Of a stretch of 64,000 nucleotides of DNA, positions 60,501 through 64,000 are shown in pieces. The stretch spans positions 620,001-684,000 of the forward strand of contig SNVD02014757.1 in NCBI GenBank assembly GCA_013180625.2. The letters are read 5' to 3'. Within the stretch, counting starts at the first letter, position 1, and each line of letters opens with the position of its first letter. The notes under the pieces are model-generated. The model was not told where the DNA came from, searched no databases, and was given only the letters and a program-made list of their open reading frames with translations. The position numbers and the translations under genes were made by a program. This DNA comes from Boswellia sacra (lineage: Eukaryota; Streptophyta; Magnoliopsida; Sapindales; Burseraceae).

Positions 60501-63500
60501 ATCTGAAATGGCAGAATATGCTCGTAAACTTATCGCTGGGAACCCATCTCTGGGACAAAGAATAACTGTGAGATTTTCCCATGTCCTTAAACTTTCTACC
60601 AATGTCCTTGTTGGCTTGCTATCTTATTTTAATCAAGGGACAATGACATGTGAAATATAGGTAATTAAGGGTAAAGTTGAGGAAGTTGAACTGCCTGAGA
60701 AGGCAGATATTCTGATATCTGAACCTATGGGTAAGTTTACAAACAATGATTACCTTTATTACCCTGTTTGGTGATGAAAACTTTTATGTTGTTCAGGCTT
60801 AACTAGATTTTTGAGCTTTAGCCTTGGTCAAAGTTCTATTTGGCTGGGGCAAGCTTATTTCGTATTTGGGCATTTTGAGGATTGATGGAGTCGACATAGA
60901 GTGTTATATAGTATTGCCTTATTGTACATAGTACCAAGTCTGTTTTTTTATTTTTATTTACTTTTTAACTAACTTTTGGGCATGGCTTATAGGCACCTTA
61001 TTAGTCAATGAAAGAATGTTGGAATCCTATGTGATTGCAAGAGATCGATTTCTCGTCCCAAATGGAAAAATGTTTCCTACAGTTGGCAGGTAAATTTTAT
61101 CCTTGAAATGCCATTCCTTCTTGCTTTTTAAATATTGAATGTCCTTCGTAAGAGCTACTGATGTGTTGATCATATGATAATAATCCTACCTTAAGTTGCT
61201 TTGTCCTTATACAAAGGCAAAGTGATTTCTGTAGATACTTTTGTCCTCACAGAAGTTTTTAATGCAGTTTGTATTTCACGGTGCTGCTAACTTATTTCAT
61301 TTGTTGATTCATATATATTTTTTATTGATTGCTCTATTAATTATATAGCAGCTATTCTGTTGATGCCTACATCCAATGTTTTCCCTTGGTTTTCAATATT
61401 TTGGATTTTAGTGTTTTGAGCTTTTGCTTAGTCATTTATTTTTACGGAACTGCAATTATAGTATCTGATGCATTTGTTGCCCTTTCATACCTTTGTTTTA
61501 CAGAAAATTTTAATTTATACTTATTTTTGGCTATTATATTTCTGTTACTGAATTATGTATTGATGTGTTGAGTAGAGCTATTAAGTGCTTTATATTTTGT
61601 TGTTTTTCAATGTGCTTGCTGATATTCATGCGTGGCTTTATTTTTCATATATCTGTGAATGGGATCCTTAGATCCATATTTCCTCAGGGTCATGGTGTTT
61701 TCACATTTGCTAATTTTGATCATTGATGCATTTATTTTTTATTTTTATCTTTCTAAATAGTTTTGATGATTCAATACAATTGCTCTTGTAGGATTCATAT
61801 GGCTCCTTTCAGTGATGAATATTTGTTTATTGAAATTGCGAATAAGGTATGTATTTGGTTTAGGTTATACATGTGTGCATGACAGGCATGACAACAACTT
61901 ATCATATTTATTATCATTCTCCTAAATTTGATATTTTATTTGTTACTGTTTTTCTTATAATCTTCTGTACAGGCTCTCTTTTGGCAACAACAAAATTATT
62001 ACGGGGTTGATCTAACACCATTATATGGATCTGCATTTCAGGGTTACTTCTCTCAGGTGCTTCTCTTTATATTTTATTTTTTATGTGAATGTATCACAGT
62101 CACAGTTATGCACATGTATAGTTTGCTGGTGGTGGAAAGTCTAAATAGGTTATTCAATCCAGTTCAACTAGAAACTGAGTCAGCCATTATATTTCCCCCT
62201 TATATTTCCTCCTTACATCCCTTCTCTACTTACCATATGATGGTCAAGTTGGTTGGTCATCATTTCTGATTGAAGAGTCTTTGAAAATGAATCACAAACT
62301 TGATAGACATGTCGCATATTGTTTAATTTTTTATTTTTCTTCTTGTTGATTAAGTGTCTAGAATTTTGAAATTTTGACAAGGATGATTGGTGGCCGTGTA
62401 CCTGTATCAAACAAAGCCTTGATAAATCAGTTAGGCATTTATCAATGTCCTAAAGCATTGAAAATTTCTTTTTACTAATGCTTTCCCACTTCATTGTGTG
62501 GAAAGAAAGAGAAAGCTTGATCAGTGGTTGTCAGCATGCCAGTTCAATTGTATGGGTTTGCTAGTGTTTCATTGGCTGTTATAATACTGATATTCCATTG
62601 GGTTGTTTTAGTTACATAAGACTAATGTTTTTGGCATGAAGTTAAGATTTATGTTGTATCAATTTACTATATTAACTGACTTTGATTGTCTTTTACATTT
62701 CTATAGCCCGTTGTGGATGCTTTTGATCCAAGATTATTGGTGGCACCAGCGATATCTCATGTGATAGATTTCACTAAAACGAAGGTATCATATGATTCAT
62801 GAATTGATCAAGATCCTTTGGTTCTGTTTAGCTAATTGTGTCTCAATTGTCATGCTTCATGAAGCAAACCGTTTTTTAATACTCAGATCTCTTTTCCTAT
62901 TCAAATAATCCTATGGAATAACTTCATGTGTTCATAATATTTATTTTCTTATAAAAATCTTTCTTGTTATATATAATGTTGCAGCAGAAGTGCTCTATTT
63001 CATTGTTGATGTACCTTACTGATTTTATCATCTTCGATAGAAACTTTACATAGAAGCAGTCCTGAAGTTCTTGATCATAGGGGATATGTGATCCTTATGC
63101 TGTTATTCTGAACATGTGTCAAACATCTTGTAATGCATTGTCATGTATCTTAGAATTCTTTTCTAGTTATCAAGTTTAATTCTACAGAATGAGGTTGACT
63201 GCTTTTGATGCTTGCTGGTAAATATGATGCAAGTAATTACAACAACAATTATTATTATTTATCTGTATTTTCATTTGCAGGAAGAGGATTTATATGAAAT
63301 TGATATTCCATTGAGATTCATATCCTCTGTGGGCACCAGAGTGCATGGGTTGGCTTGTTGGTTTGATGTACTATTTGATGGGAGGTAATAAATTGACTAC
63401 TTATCAGTTGTCTTTCTTTAGATGATATTTTCTTTATCCTGTGGATTTTGGGTTTAGTTTGATCTCTACTTTTGGTCAACAGTACTGTGCAAAGGTGGCT

Positions 63501-63958
63501 TACCACTGCTCCTGGTGCACCCACTACCCACTGGTACCAATTACGTTGTGTTCTCTCTCAGCCCCTGTATGTTATGGCGGGACAAGAAATAACAGGCCAT
63601 CTTCGCATGGTTGCACACAGCGCTCAGAGTTATACCATATATTTAACGTTGTCAGGTTGCTTTTTATCTTCTATTCTGTTAAGTTAATGATTTCTTTTCT
63701 TGGTTTTCTAACTAGTTATTGATCAACTTAATTAAAGCTAAAATGTGGGGTCCTGGTGCCGACCAAGGAGGAATACTACAAACATCATCATGCAAACTTG
63801 ACCTCAAGGAACCTTATTATAGAATGTCCCAACCTCAATCTTACGCACTGGCACAAGATCAGCAACCACATCAGCTAATACATGCACAGGTATTTTATTT
63901 TGATTATTAAAAATTAATAAGAAATCTTGTTGAACCCCTTCAGGTTAATCTAGCGTGA
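57533..63958 (+). CDS. PRMT4: Type I protein arginine methyltransferase, CARM1/PRMT4-like (3' end uncertain)
   Basis: Exons are 57533-57739, 58277-58339, 58725-58830, 59841-59987, 60221-60324, 60469-60567, 60661-60730, 60993-61089, 61792-61846, 61973-62056, 62707-62784, 63281-63384, 63483-63655 and 63738-63889 (513 codons). The enzyme makes asymmetric dimethylarginine from S-adenosylmethionine on histone H3 and other nuclear proteins; Arabidopsis PRMT4A/4B act in flowering. The N-terminal PH-like region (about 25-125) is followed by SAM motif I VDVGAGSG (194-201). The double-E loop has E263 and E272 (SEPMG..LVNE), and the THW loop is at 420-422. A Gln-rich tail follows. An acceptor at 63943 would add V-N-L-A and a stop at 63956-63958, giving 517 residues; known plant proteins are about 530, so the true last exon may lie beyond the window. 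Confidence 0.92.
59015..59242. repeat. Tandem duplication (about 110 + 118 bp) in a PRMT4 intron
   Basis: Unit 1 (59015-59124) and unit 2 (59125-59242) both begin GATTTATCTCAG.GGA.CATTT and contain TCTAGTCATCTATGAACCTT and GAGAGTGTAAGA. The second has a short extra piece in the middle. Confidence 0.85.
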
Positions 63959-64000
63959 AGATTTCTGTGCCCCAAGTGATTTAACTATGTCAGAGTAGTA

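Noticed and set aside
1..64000. CRISPR arrays, operons or prokaryotic defence-like clusters
   Set aside because: The window is plainly plant nuclear DNA with introns; no regularly spaced repeats or co-directional short-gap gene runs were seen.

Overview
The window is plant nuclear DNA from a eudicot. It is AT-rich, its genes are split by short GT-AG introns, and the encoded proteins include plant-only families: a xyloglucan xylosyltransferase, a RALF peptide, a VAMP72-type R-SNARE, an FPF1-like protein and a plant TSPO. The species cannot be fixed from the sequence alone. Gene models below come from reading splice sites and family conservation by eye; UTR ends are mostly not determined.

Layout. 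1-7.4 kb is repeat-rich: a small non-autonomous LTR element (TRIM) on the minus strand at 404-1224, then a decayed Ty1/copia (TNT1-94-like) element with two 562-bp LTRs at 2575-7396. A tRNA-Gly(CCC) lies just beyond it. 7.7-19.3 kb is gene-poor, with one FPF1-like gene (minus, about 12.3-12.6 kb). From 19.3 kb to 46 kb genes are close together: VAMP724-like R-SNARE (minus), a small phase-0 coiled-coil gene (plus, divergent from it), a PP2C phosphatase of the PP2C40/POLTERGEIST-like type (minus), an AlaX-type alanyl-tRNA editing protein (minus), ribosomal protein eS21 (minus), a RALF peptide (plus), heat-shock-factor-binding protein (minus) and, divergent from it, TSPO (plus). 47-52 kb holds a long terminal-inverted-repeat element and a second TRIM of the same family as the first, now on the plus strand with a perfect 5-bp target duplication. 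An intronless XXT1/2 xyloglucan xylosyltransferase (plus) follows at 52-53.5 kb. The window ends inside or at the end of a CARM1/PRMT4-type arginine methyltransferase gene (plus, from 57.5 kb).

The genes are ordinary housekeeping, signalling and wall genes, with no shared pathway and no operon-like logic. I see no candidate for a new multi-gene system. The most noteworthy details are a minor-spliceosome (U12-type AT-AC) intron in the HSBP gene, whose first coding exon is only the ATG; a non-canonical GC-AG intron in the AlaX gene; a coiled-coil gene whose seven exons are all phase 0, four of them exactly 54 nt; and the related TRIM pair, one copy with a duplicated internal domain.
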